The notes beneath the pieces were generated by a model. That model did no database searches. It was not told the origin of the DNA and worked only from the letters and a program-made list of their open reading frames with translations. From Planococcus lenghuensis (GTDB taxonomy: Bacteria > Bacillota > Bacilli > Bacillales_A > Planococcaceae): a stretch of DNA of 64,000 bases. Of this stretch, positions 57,102 to 64,000 are shown one piece after another. The first letter of the stretch is position 1; every line of letters begins with the position of its first letter. Position numbers and translations under genes: made by a program. The DNA lies in assembly GCF_001999905.1 (NCBI RefSeq), contig NZ_CP019640.1, positions 3,654,897-3,718,896 on the forward strand, in the 5' to 3' direction.

Positions 57102-57117
57102 TGTTTCACGTGGAACA
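57102..57117. promoter_or_regulatory. Second parS site beside rsmG
   Basis: TGTTTCACGTGGAACA lies 22 bases from the first site and just after the rsmG stop. Confidence 0.9.
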
Positions 57118-57122
57118 ATTTC

Positions 57123-57836
57123 TCAGGAAATCGGTGATTTATTCGGCGTCCCTGCTTTTCGCGGATACTTTTTCGGTGTTTTTTTCACTTTATTAAAGAC
57201 TTGAATATACCGTTCACTGTTCTCGACCGGCAAAGTGAACGCGTGAACTGCCTGAAGTTCGGCGCCCAATTTCTGAAGTGCCGGTTCAGCGTTTTCAAGT
57301 TCCTCCGCTGCAGAAGCGGCTTTCATGGCCGCAAAGAGTCCGCCTTCTTTTACAAGTGGAACGCAAAGTTCTGCAAGAACGGACAATCTTGCCACGGCAC
57401 GTGCAGTCACAAGGTCAAAGCTTTCCCGCTGCCCGGACTGGCCGAAGTCTTCCGCTCTTGCATGCACAAGTTCCACGCCACTGAGTTCGAGCTTCTCTGC
57501 CAGGTGTCCAAGAAAATGGATCCGTTTATTCAGGGAATCTATGATAGTGACTTCAATATGCGGGAAACAGATTTTGAGGGGGATGCTCGGAAACCCTGCT
57601 CCTGCTCCTACATCACACATCTTCATTGGTCTGCGGAAGTCCAAGTAATAAGCGGCTGAAACAGAGTCGTAAAAATGCTTGAGATATACATCCTGCTGAT
57701 CTGTGATCGCCGTCAGATTCATTTTGTTATTCCAGCCCACTAATTCCTCGTAGTACATCTTGAATTGTTTTAATTGCCGGTCAGACAACTCTATGCCTTG
57801 TTCACTTAAAGCAGCCTTAAATTCCTGTTCGTTCAC
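57123..57836 (-). CDS. rsmG: 16S rRNA (guanine-527 N7) methyltransferase
   Basis: A 237-residue class I methyltransferase of the 30S subunit; loss gives low-level streptomycin resistance in other bacteria. [19 protein letters not shown] is the SAM site, with [18 protein letters not shown] downstream. The length matches GidB. It lies after mnmG; noc, which follows rsmG in B. subtilis, is absent before parA. Confidence 0.97.
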   Translation of the reverse strand: MNEQEFKAALSEQGIELSDRQLKQFKMYYEELVGWNNKMNLTAITDQQDVYLKHFYDSVSAAYYLDFRRPMKMCDVGAGAGFPSIPLKICFPHIEVTIIDSLNKRIHFLGHLAEKLELSGVELVHARAEDFGQSGQRESFDLVTARAVARLSVLAELCVPLVKEGGLFAAMKAASAAEELENAEPALQKLGAELQAVHAFTLPVENSERYIQVFNKVKKTPKKYPRKAGTPNKSPIS

Positions 57837-57898
57837 GCTGATATGCCTCCTCTTTCCATTCTTTAATTTCCCATACAGACCGCCGCCTTTTTTGCCAA

Positions 57899-57928
57899 GA
57901 AAAAAAGGCTGGACTCTGCCAGCCTTTC
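57899..57928 (-). terminator. Terminator between mnmG and rsmG
   Basis: On the minus strand AAAGGCTGG pairs with CCAGCCTTT, followed by T residues. Confidence 0.8.
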
Positions 57929-57947
57929 CATAAGGGGCGCGCTATCT

Positions 57948-59843
57948 CTAGCTAGAAACTTTCGCGATTCGTCCCTGTTCAATATACACGAGTAAGATCG
58001 AAATGTCAGCCGGATTAACACCGGATATCCGGGAAGCCTGAGCAATACTCAGCGGACGGACTTCTGCAAGCTTAGACCGGGCTTCTGTCGCCAGTCCCGA
58101 TATTGCCATGTAATCGATGTTTTCCGGAATTTTCTTGTCTTCCATTTTCTTTAGCTTATCGACCTGCTGGAGCGATTTTGCAATATATCCTTCATACTTG
58201 ATCTGAATTTCCGCCTGTTCCTTCTCATCTTCTGTCAGCGGAGTTTCTGAAGGAGTGAGACGCTCGATGTGTGCATATGTCATCTCAGGCCGCTTCAATA
58301 AATCAGCCGCCCGGATCCCATCCTTCAGTTCAGCGCCGCCTGCTTCCTGAATCAGCAGCTGTACTTCTTCTGTCGGTTTAAGAATAATTTTTTTCAAGCG
58401 GCTGATTTCTCGATCGACTGCTTCTTTTTTCGCTTCAAAAGCAGTAAAACGCTCATCACTGATCATGCCGATTTCATGTCCAATCGCTGTCAGCCGCATA
58501 TCCGCATTGTCATGACGCAACAGCAGTCTGTATTCTGCACGGGACGTCAGAAGCCGGTATGGCTCGTTCGTTCCCTTCGTGATTAGATCATCGATCAGGA
58601 CGCCGATATAAGCGTCTGAACGGCTCAGGATGACTTCTTCCTTGCCAAGCACCTTAGCAGCGGCGTTAATACCCGCCATAAGTCCCTGACCGGCCGCTTC
58701 CTCGTATCCTGACGTGCCGTTGATCTGACCGGCTGTGTATAAGTTTTCGACCCGCTTGGTCTCAAGTGTCGGCCAAAGCTGTGTCGGCACAATCGCATCG
58801 TATTCAATTGCATAACCGGCACGCATCATTTCTGCTTTCTCCAGGCCTGGAATAGTCTCCAGCATCTTGCGCTGCACATGTTCCGGAAGACTTGTGGATA
58901 ATCCCTGCACATACACTTCACGGGTATTGCGTCCTTCCGGTTCCAGGAAGATCTGATGACGCGGCTTATCATTGAACCGGACAATTTTATCCTCAATAGA
59001 TGGGCAGTACCGCGGTCCTGTTCCTTTGATCATCCCTGAATACATTGGGGATAAATGAAGATTATCATCAATCAGCTGATGCGTATGCTCATTTGTATAA
59101 GTCAGCCAGCATGGCAATTGATCCATGATGAACTCTGTTGTTTCATAACTGAATGCGCGGGGCACGTCATCCCCCGGCTGTATTTCTGTCTGGCTGTAAT
59201 CGATTGTCCGGCTGTTAATACGCGGTGGTGTGCCGGTTTTAAAACGGACAAGTTCAAAACCGAGCTCTTCCAAGTGCTCGGCAAGCTTGATCGATGGCTG
59301 CTGATTATTCGGACCACTTGAGTAACGGAGATCACCGATCACGATTTCGCCCCGCAGGAACGTACCGGTCGTAATAACAACCGATTTCGCCCGGTAGATC
59401 GCTCCGGCTTGCGTAATCAGTCCTTTAACTGTCCCATCTTCTATCAGCAGCTCTTCCGCCACTCCCTGGTGAAGCGTCAGATGCTCCTGCTCTTCCATCA
59501 GCCGTTTCATTTCCTGCTGGTAGAGTACTTTATCCGCCTGTGCACGCAATGCACGTACAGCAGGCCCTTTTGCTGTATTCAGCATACGCATCTGAATATG
59601 CGTTTTATCGATTACACGACCCATTGCGCCGCCGAGCGCATCAATTTCACGCACGACGATTCCCTTTGCAGGTCCGCCGACGGACGGATTACATGGCATA
59701 AATGCAATCATATCCAGATTCATCGTCAGCACAAGCGTATCTGCTCCCATACGGGCAGAGGCCAGTCCCGCTTCAGCTCCTGCATGTCCCGCACCCACTA
59801 CAATTACATCGAACGTGCCTGCTTCGAATTTCGGCATGTTCAT
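57948..59843 (-). CDS. mnmG: tRNA uridine 5-carboxymethylaminomethyl modification enzyme MnmG
   Basis: A 631-residue FAD protein that works with MnmE to place cmnm5 at U34 of tRNAs. FAD motif [20 protein letters not shown], then [31 protein letters not shown] and the C-terminal helical domain with GLSTEVRSKL-like [23 protein letters not shown] 59843 is adopted; ATG 59837 is nearly as good from ribosome-site spacing. It lies 13 bases after mnmE. Confidence 0.97.
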   Translation of the reverse strand: MNMPKFEAGTFDVIVVGAGHAGAEAGLASARMGADTLVLTMNLDMIAFMPCNPSVGGPAKGIVVREIDALGGAMGRVIDKTHIQMRMLNTAKGPAVRALRAQADKVLYQQEMKRLMEEQEHLTLHQGVAEELLIEDGTVKGLITQAGAIYRAKSVVITTGTFLRGEIVIGDLRYSSGPNNQQPSIKLAEHLEELGFELVRFKTGTPPRINSRTIDYSQTEIQPGDDVPRAFSYETTEFIMDQLPCWLTYTNEHTHQLIDDNLHLSPMYSGMIKGTGPRYCPSIEDKIVRFNDKPRHQIFLEPEGRNTREVYVQGLSTSLPEHVQRKMLETIPGLEKAEMMRAGYAIEYDAIVPTQLWPTLETKRVENLYTAGQINGTSGYEEAAGQGLMAGINAAAKVLGKEEVILSRSDAYIGVLIDDLITKGTNEPYRLLTSRAEYRLLLRHDNADMRLTAIGHEIGMISDERFTAFEAKKEAVDREISRLKKIILKPTEEVQLLIQEAGGAELKDGIRAADLLKRPEMTYAHIERLTPSETPLTEDEKEQAEIQIKYEGYIAKSLQQVDKLKKMEDKKIPENIDYMAISGLATEARSKLAEVRPLSIAQASRISGVNPADISILLVYIEQGRIAKVSS

Positions 59844-59856
59844 TCACCCTCTCCGG

Positions 59857-61242
59857 TTATTTTCCAAGACAAAACTGAGAAAACAATTGGTTGATTAAGC
59901 TCTCCTGTACTGTATCACCGATGATTTCCCCCAGGAGTTCCCACGTGCGTACAACATCAATTTGAATCATATCCACCGGCACACCGGCTTCCGCCGCCGT
60001 TATGGCATCAGAAATGGTGCTGTGTGCCTGATGCAACAGCGAGATATGACGCGCATTGGATACGTATGTCATATCATTTGCTTCTACAGATCCTTCAAAA
60101 AACAGATCTGCAATTGCCTGTTCAAGCTGATCGACGCCCTCTTCTTCAATCAATGAAGTCGTCACAAGCCGGCTTTTGCCGGCAAATTCCTGTATCCGTT
60201 CCATATCAATGCCCTGAGGAAGATCGGTTTTATTCACAACAACGATATAATTCATGCCAGCAACGGCTTCCATCATTTTTTCATCTTCTGATGTCAGTTC
60301 ATCGGCATGACTCAATACATAGAGGATCAGATCGGCTTCTTTCAGAACTTTACGGGAGCGTTCAACACCGATCCTTTCAACAATATCTTCCGTTTCCCGG
60401 ATGCCTGCCGTATCTACAAGGCGCAGCGGAACTCCCCGCACGTTTACGTATTCTTCAATGATATCGCGGGTAGTGCCGGCAATCTCTGTCACAATGGCCT
60501 TGTTTTCTTGCACAAGACTGTTCAGAAGAGAGGATTTTCCGACATTCGGTTTACCCACAATTACTGTGGATAAGCCTTCGCGAAGAATTTTCCCTTGTTG
60601 CGATGTGGATAACAGGCGATCAATTTCTGACCGGACCCATTCCGACTTTTCGAGCATGACAGGAACCGTCATTTCTTCCACATCATCATATTCGGGATAA
60701 TCAATATTCACTTCAACTTGGGCAAGTGTCTCAAGCAGCGCCTGGCGCAACTGCCCGATCAGCTTGGAAAGTCTGCCATCCATCTGATTCAGCGCGACGT
60801 TCATTGCACGGTCGGTTTTTGCCCGGATCAAGTCCATGACGGCCTCTGCCTGAGACAAGTCAATCCGGCCGTTTAGAAACGCCCGTTTCGTAAACTCCCC
60901 AGGCTCTGCAAGGCGGGCACCCGCACGCAGCACAAGTGTCAGGACGCGATTGACAGATACGAGGCCGCCGTGGCAATTTATTTCAATGACATCTTCACGG
61001 GTGAATGTCTTCGGGGCTTTCATAATTGAAATCATTACTTCTTCTGCTACTTCATCCGTTTGTGGATCTGTCAGATTTCCGTAATGGATTGTATGTGATT
61101 TTTGATCGGCCAGCCGCTTTCCGGCAGGCGCTCTGAATAATTTATCAGCAATTGTGACAGCCTCCGGCCCACTGAGCCGAACGATTGCAATGGCGCCTTC
61201 TCCGGAAGGAGTCGATATTGCGGCAATCGTATCGAATTCCAT
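59857..61242 (-). CDS. mnmE: tRNA modification GTPase MnmE
   Basis: A 461-residue protein: an N-terminal tetrahydrofolate-binding domain, a central helical domain with inserted G domain ([29 protein letters not shown]) and the C-terminal FCLGK motif with the catalytic Cys. ATG 61242 follows AAGGAGG at good spacing; the frame to 61275 lacks one. It is the first gene of mnmE-mnmG. Confidence 0.97.
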   Translation of the reverse strand: MEFDTIAAISTPSGEGAIAIVRLSGPEAVTIADKLFRAPAGKRLADQKSHTIHYGNLTDPQTDEVAEEVMISIMKAPKTFTREDVIEINCHGGLVSVNRVLTLVLRAGARLAEPGEFTKRAFLNGRIDLSQAEAVMDLIRAKTDRAMNVALNQMDGRLSKLIGQLRQALLETLAQVEVNIDYPEYDDVEEMTVPVMLEKSEWVRSEIDRLLSTSQQGKILREGLSTVIVGKPNVGKSSLLNSLVQENKAIVTEIAGTTRDIIEEYVNVRGVPLRLVDTAGIRETEDIVERIGVERSRKVLKEADLILYVLSHADELTSEDEKMMEAVAGMNYIVVVNKTDLPQGIDMERIQEFAGKSRLVTTSLIEEEGVDQLEQAIADLFFEGSVEANDMTYVSNARHISLLHQAHSTISDAITAAEAGVPVDMIQIDVVRTWELLGEIIGDTVQESLINQLFSQFCLGK

Positions 61243-61267
61243 GTCGATTTCCTCCTTGTTACAAAAG

Positions 61268-61285
61268 TTATCCACATGTGGATAA
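61268..61285. promoter_or_regulatory. Inverted pair of DnaA boxes upstream of mnmE
   Basis: TTATCCACATGTGGATAA is a perfect 18-bp palindrome made of two DnaA boxes head to head. It lies 25 bases before the mnmE start codon, where it would cover the promoter or leader. Confidence 0.65.
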
Positions 61286-61357
61286 CTTGTTTCAGCGTGT
61301 TTCCTGACACTTTACAATAGCATAATGTCCTTTAAAACAAAAGAATGGGAACCGGAC

Positions 61358-61389
61358 AAAAAAAAGCCTGCCGGGCGGCAGGCTTTTTT
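61358..61389 (-). terminator. Terminator after jag
   Basis: AAAAAGCCTGCC pairs with GGCAGGCTTTTT around a GGGC loop and is active-looking on either strand. It separates the rpmH-jag block from mnmE-mnmG. Confidence 0.88.
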
Positions 61390-62126
61390 CATTTAAGCGG
61401 CTTGATTACCAGGTAGCGTTTTGGCTCTTTGCCTTCTGAATGGGTTTCGATATCAAGTCTTGTCGATAAAGCTTGGTGAATCACTTTGCGCTCATGGGGA
61501 GGCATTGGTTCCATATGAACTTTATGACCGGTCCGAACGGCTTTATCCGCCATTTTATCCGCCAATTGTTCAAGTGTTTCCTGCCGGCGCTCCCGGTAAT
61601 TTTCTGCATCGAGCCGCACAAGGAGGAATTGACCGGCGAATTTATTGATGACCAGCTGAGCCAGCTGTTGCAGCGCATTCAGCGTCTGTCCGCGCTTGCC
61701 GATCAGCAAAGCCACTTTTTCACTTTCCAGTCTCATCAGCACGTTTTTGCCCTGCCGTTTTGTGTGAATGGAAAGGTCATCAACACCCATTTCTTTCGCC
61801 ACGTTCCGGATGTAGGTTTCTGTTTCTTCAATCGCGCTGTCATGGTCAGGCCGTTCCGGTTTTGCCGGCTCGATAACCGGTGTTTCTTGCTTTGCTGCTT
61901 CAGTAGAAGCCGGTTCTTCAACCGGCTTCTGCCTCAGACCAGGTTCAGTGTCAGGTTCAAGCATTGTAACTTCAACGGCTGCCGGACGGGATCCGAAGCC
62001 AAGAAAACCTTTTTTTCCTTCAGCGATCACTCGTACCGTGACTTGCTCCTTTGCCGCGCCAAGTTGCTGCAGCGCAGAAGCGATGGCTTCTTCCGTTGTT
62101 GCTCCGCTTTTCGTTACCCGTTTCAC
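61389..62126 (-). CDS. jag: RNA-binding protein Jag/KhpB (R3H, KH)
   Basis: A 245-residue RNA-binding protein. The N-terminal Jag domain has GKKGFLGFGSRPA, followed by a variable linker rich in Glu and Pro, a KH domain (LLIGKRGQTLNALQQLAQLV) and C-terminal R3H (MPPHERKVIHQAL). It influences cell elongation and division in firmicutes. GTG start at 62126 overlaps the yidC stop (GTGA). Confidence 0.95.
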   Translation of the reverse strand: MKRVTKSGATTEEAIASALQQLGAAKEQVTVRVIAEGKKGFLGFGSRPAAVEVTMLEPDTEPGLRQKPVEEPASTEAAKQETPVIEPAKPERPDHDSAIEETETYIRNVAKEMGVDDLSIHTKRQGKNVLMRLESEKVALLIGKRGQTLNALQQLAQLVINKFAGQFLLVRLDAENYRERRQETLEQLADKMADKAVRTGHKVHMEPMPPHERKVIHQALSTRLDIETHSEGKEPKRYLVIKPLK

Positions 62127-62893
62127 TTTTTGATCCCTCCTGTTTTAGCAGGCACTCCCTTGTTCTTTTCCCACGGACGATAAATTACCATATTCTGGAT
62201 AAGAGAAACGATGTTTCCGATCACCCAATAGAGCGTAAGGGCAGCCGGCAGGATGATACCAAAGAATACAATCATGACAGGCATGAAATAAACCATGACT
62301 TTCATCTGCGGGTTATCCATCGCCGGCCCCGTACGAAGAACGATAAATTGCATGGCTCCAGCCAAGATAGCCAGGATGATGCTTGGTTCAGCAAGCGGGA
62401 AAATAAGGAAAGCACCCAAGTCGATCTCAGGTGTCATATTCATCCGGTTAATTGCATGATAAAAGCCGATCAGGATGGGCATCTGTACAATGACCGGAAG
62501 GCAGCCCGCAAGCGGATTGACACCTTCAGTCTTCATAAGCGCCGACATTTCCTGCTGGTACTTCTGCTGCGTGACAGCATCTTTTGACTTATACTTTTCC
62601 CGCAGTTTTTTCATTTCCGGCTGAATTTCCTGCATTCGTTTTGAACTCTTTGTCTGTTTGATCATGAGCGGCAGAATCGCAAGCCGGATAATAATCGTTA
62701 CCGCAATAATTGCGAGACCGTACGTGCCGAGCAGATCTTTAAACAAGACGATCAGCGAAACGAGCGGCCATACAATGAATTCATTCCAAAACCCTTCATT
62801 TGTTTCATAAATCGGCTGGTTATACTCGGTGCAGCCGGACAGAAGCAATGCAGCTCCAATCAGCAGGGCGAGTAAACCTATTCGCTTATTCAA
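62123..62893 (-). CDS. yidC: Membrane protein insertase YidC (SpoIIIJ type)
   Basis: A 256-residue lipoprotein with five membrane segments. The signal peptide ends in a lipobox LLLSGCTEY with the acylated Cys. IRLAILPLMIKQ and GCLPVIVQMPILIGFYHAI are conserved YidC blocks, the latter with the hydrophilic groove nearby. TTG at 62893 is preferred because GGGGGAAG lies upstream; ATG at 62911 lacks a site. It inserts membrane proteins alone or with Sec. Confidence 0.95.
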   Translation of the reverse strand: MNKRIGLLALLIGAALLLSGCTEYNQPIYETNEGFWNEFIVWPLVSLIVLFKDLLGTYGLAIIAVTIIIRLAILPLMIKQTKSSKRMQEIQPEMKKLREKYKSKDAVTQQKYQQEMSALMKTEGVNPLAGCLPVIVQMPILIGFYHAINRMNMTPEIDLGAFLIFPLAEPSIILAILAGAMQFIVLRTGPAMDNPQMKVMVYFMPVMIVFFGIILPAALTLYWVIGNIVSLIQNMVIYRPWEKNKGVPAKTGGIKK

Positions 62894-62959
62894 CTTTCTT
62901 CCCCCAAACATAGTTCATTATTCAACTTTGTTTATCATACCATTCGTATTTTATGCGCC

Positions 62960-63307
62960 CTATTGCTTTCGCAGCACGCGGGCAATTTTCATGACATGCT
63001 GCAAACTGTTTTTTGTTTCATGAAAATCGAGTTTGGCCGCCTGATTACGGGCGATGATGACATAATCCGCATTCGGCAGCACAGCGTCTTCCAGTTCAAG
63101 GAACGTCTGACGGATGTAGCGCTTAATGCGGTTGCGTGTGACAGCGTTGCCAATTTTCTTGCTGACAGACAAGCCGATCCGAAATTCGGGTTGATCTGTC
63201 TTATAAACATAGACGATAAACTGCCGGTTCGCGAATGACTTGCCTTTTTTGAAAACGCGCTGGAACTCCTGGTTCTTTTTTATGCGCTGATACTTATTCA
63301 ATTCCAT
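62960..63307 (-). CDS. rnpA: Ribonuclease P protein component
   Basis: A 115-residue basic protein with [16 protein letters not shown] and the signature [22 protein letters not shown] stretch [20 protein letters not shown]. It supports the RNase P RNA in tRNA 5' maturation. ATG 63307 is taken; TTG at 63301 has slightly better spacing from AGGTGA. It lies between rpmH and yidC as in all Bacillales. Confidence 0.96.
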   Translation of the reverse strand: MELNKYQRIKKNQEFQRVFKKGKSFANRQFIVYVYKTDQPEFRIGLSVSKKIGNAVTRNRIKRYIRQTFLELEDAVLPNADYVIIARNQAAKLDFHETKNSLQHVMKIARVLRKQ

Positions 63308-63354
63308 TCACCTGCTTTAAGTCGGGTCTTTCAATACCGGAAGGGGGGATAAAA

Positions 63355-63385
63355 GAAAAAAAAGACCACTGATTGCATCAGTGGA
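63355..63385 (-). terminator. Terminator or attenuator between rpmH and rnpA
   Basis: On the minus strand CCACTGAT pairs with ATCAGTGG around GCA, followed by TC and eight T residues, directly after the rpmH stop. Confidence 0.85.
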
Positions 63386-63386
63386 C

Positions 63387-63521
63387 TTAAGCTGAAAGTA
63401 CTTTTCTGCCTTTCCGGCGGCGTGCAGCCAAGACTCTGCGGCCGTTTTTTGTGCTCATGCGTGCCCGGAAGCCGTGTACTTTACTGTGTTTGCGTTTTTT
63501 CGGTTGATACGTACGTTTCAT
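63387..63521 (-). CDS. rpmH: 50S ribosomal protein L34
   Basis: A 44-residue very basic protein ([20 protein letters not shown], then [19 protein letters not shown], ending KVLSA). AGGAGG precedes ATG 63521. It is the first gene left of oriC, transcribed away from dnaA. Confidence 0.98.
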   Translation of the reverse strand: MKRTYQPKKRKHSKVHGFRARMSTKNGRRVLAARRRKGRKVLSA

Positions 63522-63645
63522 AACTATATAACACCTCCTGAAGGGAAAGTTATCTGTTCCTATAGACAGTCCTGATTAGTATATAGGGGGTGCATGGGAT
63601 TGTCAACGAAAAATCAAAATCCCATCCTCTTCAACAGACGGCAAG

Positions 63646-63942
63646 TTATCCACAAAAACAGCCTGAAACCCTGCATAACCCTGTGGGGGACTTTTTGCGG
63701 AAAAAAATTATCCACAGCACTTATCGACAGGTTTTACACAAATCCACTGGCTGTGGGTAACTCCTGTGTGCACAACTCCGGATATGTGGATAAGTTCTAA
63801 ATTGTATTGTAATGACTGGGTCCTTTTGTTAGAATTAATTTGGTTTCTGCTGTTGATAAATATTTTTCCAGGAAAATTATCCACAGGCTGTGAATAACTT
63901 GGACAGGCAGTTGTCCACCCCTGTTCATAACACTTATCCACA
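63646..63942. other. oriC: oriC region upstream of dnaA with DnaA boxes
   Basis: Exact TTATNCACA boxes lie at 63646-63654, 63708-63716, 63785-63793 (minus), 63877-63885, 63889-63897 (minus) and 63934-63942, with one-mismatch copies at 63721, 63732, 63752, 63851 and 63922. Short AT-rich stretches lie between. This is the classic rpmH-dnaA intergenic origin segment; the DNA unwinding element may be beyond dnaA, outside the window. Confidence 0.9.
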
Positions 63943-63985
63943 GGCTGTGAATTTGTTTATATATTGATCAAAAATTATTGTACAT

Positions 63986-63992
63986 AAAGGAG
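63986..63992 (+). promoter_or_regulatory. Ribosome binding site of the gene to the right (dnaA expected)
   Basis: AAAGGAG ends 8 bases before the window edge, at the spacing expected for a start at about 64001. The DnaA boxes and gene order predict dnaA. Confidence 0.75.
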
Positions 63993-64000
63993 ACAAACTA

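Noticed and set aside
61473..62183. Plus-strand open frame opposite jag
   Set aside because: Phe/Cys-rich antisense shadow with no ribosome site.
1..64000. CRISPR arrays, tRNA or rRNA genes
   Set aside because: No regularly spaced direct repeats and no cloverleaf or rRNA sequence noticed; short tRNA genes were looked for only by eye.

Overview
The window is the origin-proximal left arm of a low-GC Gram-positive chromosome. rpmH, rnpA, yidC, jag, mnmE, mnmG, rsmG, parA and parB run leftward from an oriC-like field of DnaA boxes at the right edge, and the window ends on the ribosome binding site of a gene that should be dnaA. Gene content and order (walRKHIJ, htrA, CxxH/CxxC protein, rlmH, rpsF-ssb-rpsR, gdpP-rplI-dnaB) fit Bacillales. 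The protein sequences and the intergenic repeats look most like Planococcaceae (Planococcus, Sporosarcina and relatives), but the genus cannot be fixed from sequence alone.

Layout. 1-9 kb holds separate metabolic genes: a glutamine-synthetase-like enzyme cut by the window edge, an S9 peptidase, class I aldolase, a DUF2798 protein, an ECF substrate-binding subunit, glutaminase and malate:quinone oxidoreductase. 9.2-14.6 kb is a mannitol operon (mtlA EIICBA, mtlR, mtlD) with a likely cre box. 14.9-23.7 kb has nhaC, an rRNA methyltransferase, a LOR-fold protein, a nitroreductase, a DUF4317 gene, an aldo/keto reductase and an SDR, interrupted by intergenic repeat elements. 24-29.5 kb is an AT-richer accessory stretch: a PAS protein behind an FNR-like site, a membrane coiled-coil protein, a broken DUF4317 paralogue, a deaminase and a double-TerD protein. 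From 29.7 kb to the right edge lies the conserved housekeeping core, almost all on the minus strand and so co-directional with a leftward fork.

Most notable observations. (1) A complete 2.9-kb group II intron with an RT-maturase-HNH protein splits the single-strand-binding protein gene ssb after its 20th codon plus one base. The exon and intron ends can be placed to the base, and splicing rebuilds a perfect SSB. (2) Nine DnaA boxes matching TTATNCACA lie in 1.95 kb around rlmH and htrA, about 33 kb from oriC. (3) gdpP (c-di-AMP phosphodiesterase) is frameshifted in a G tract. (4) mtlR has no normal start codon where its HTH domain must begin. (5) A consensus promoter and a terminator bracket an unannotated transcript of about 118 nt at 4.3-4.4 kb. 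No rRNA, tRNA or CRISPR array was seen.
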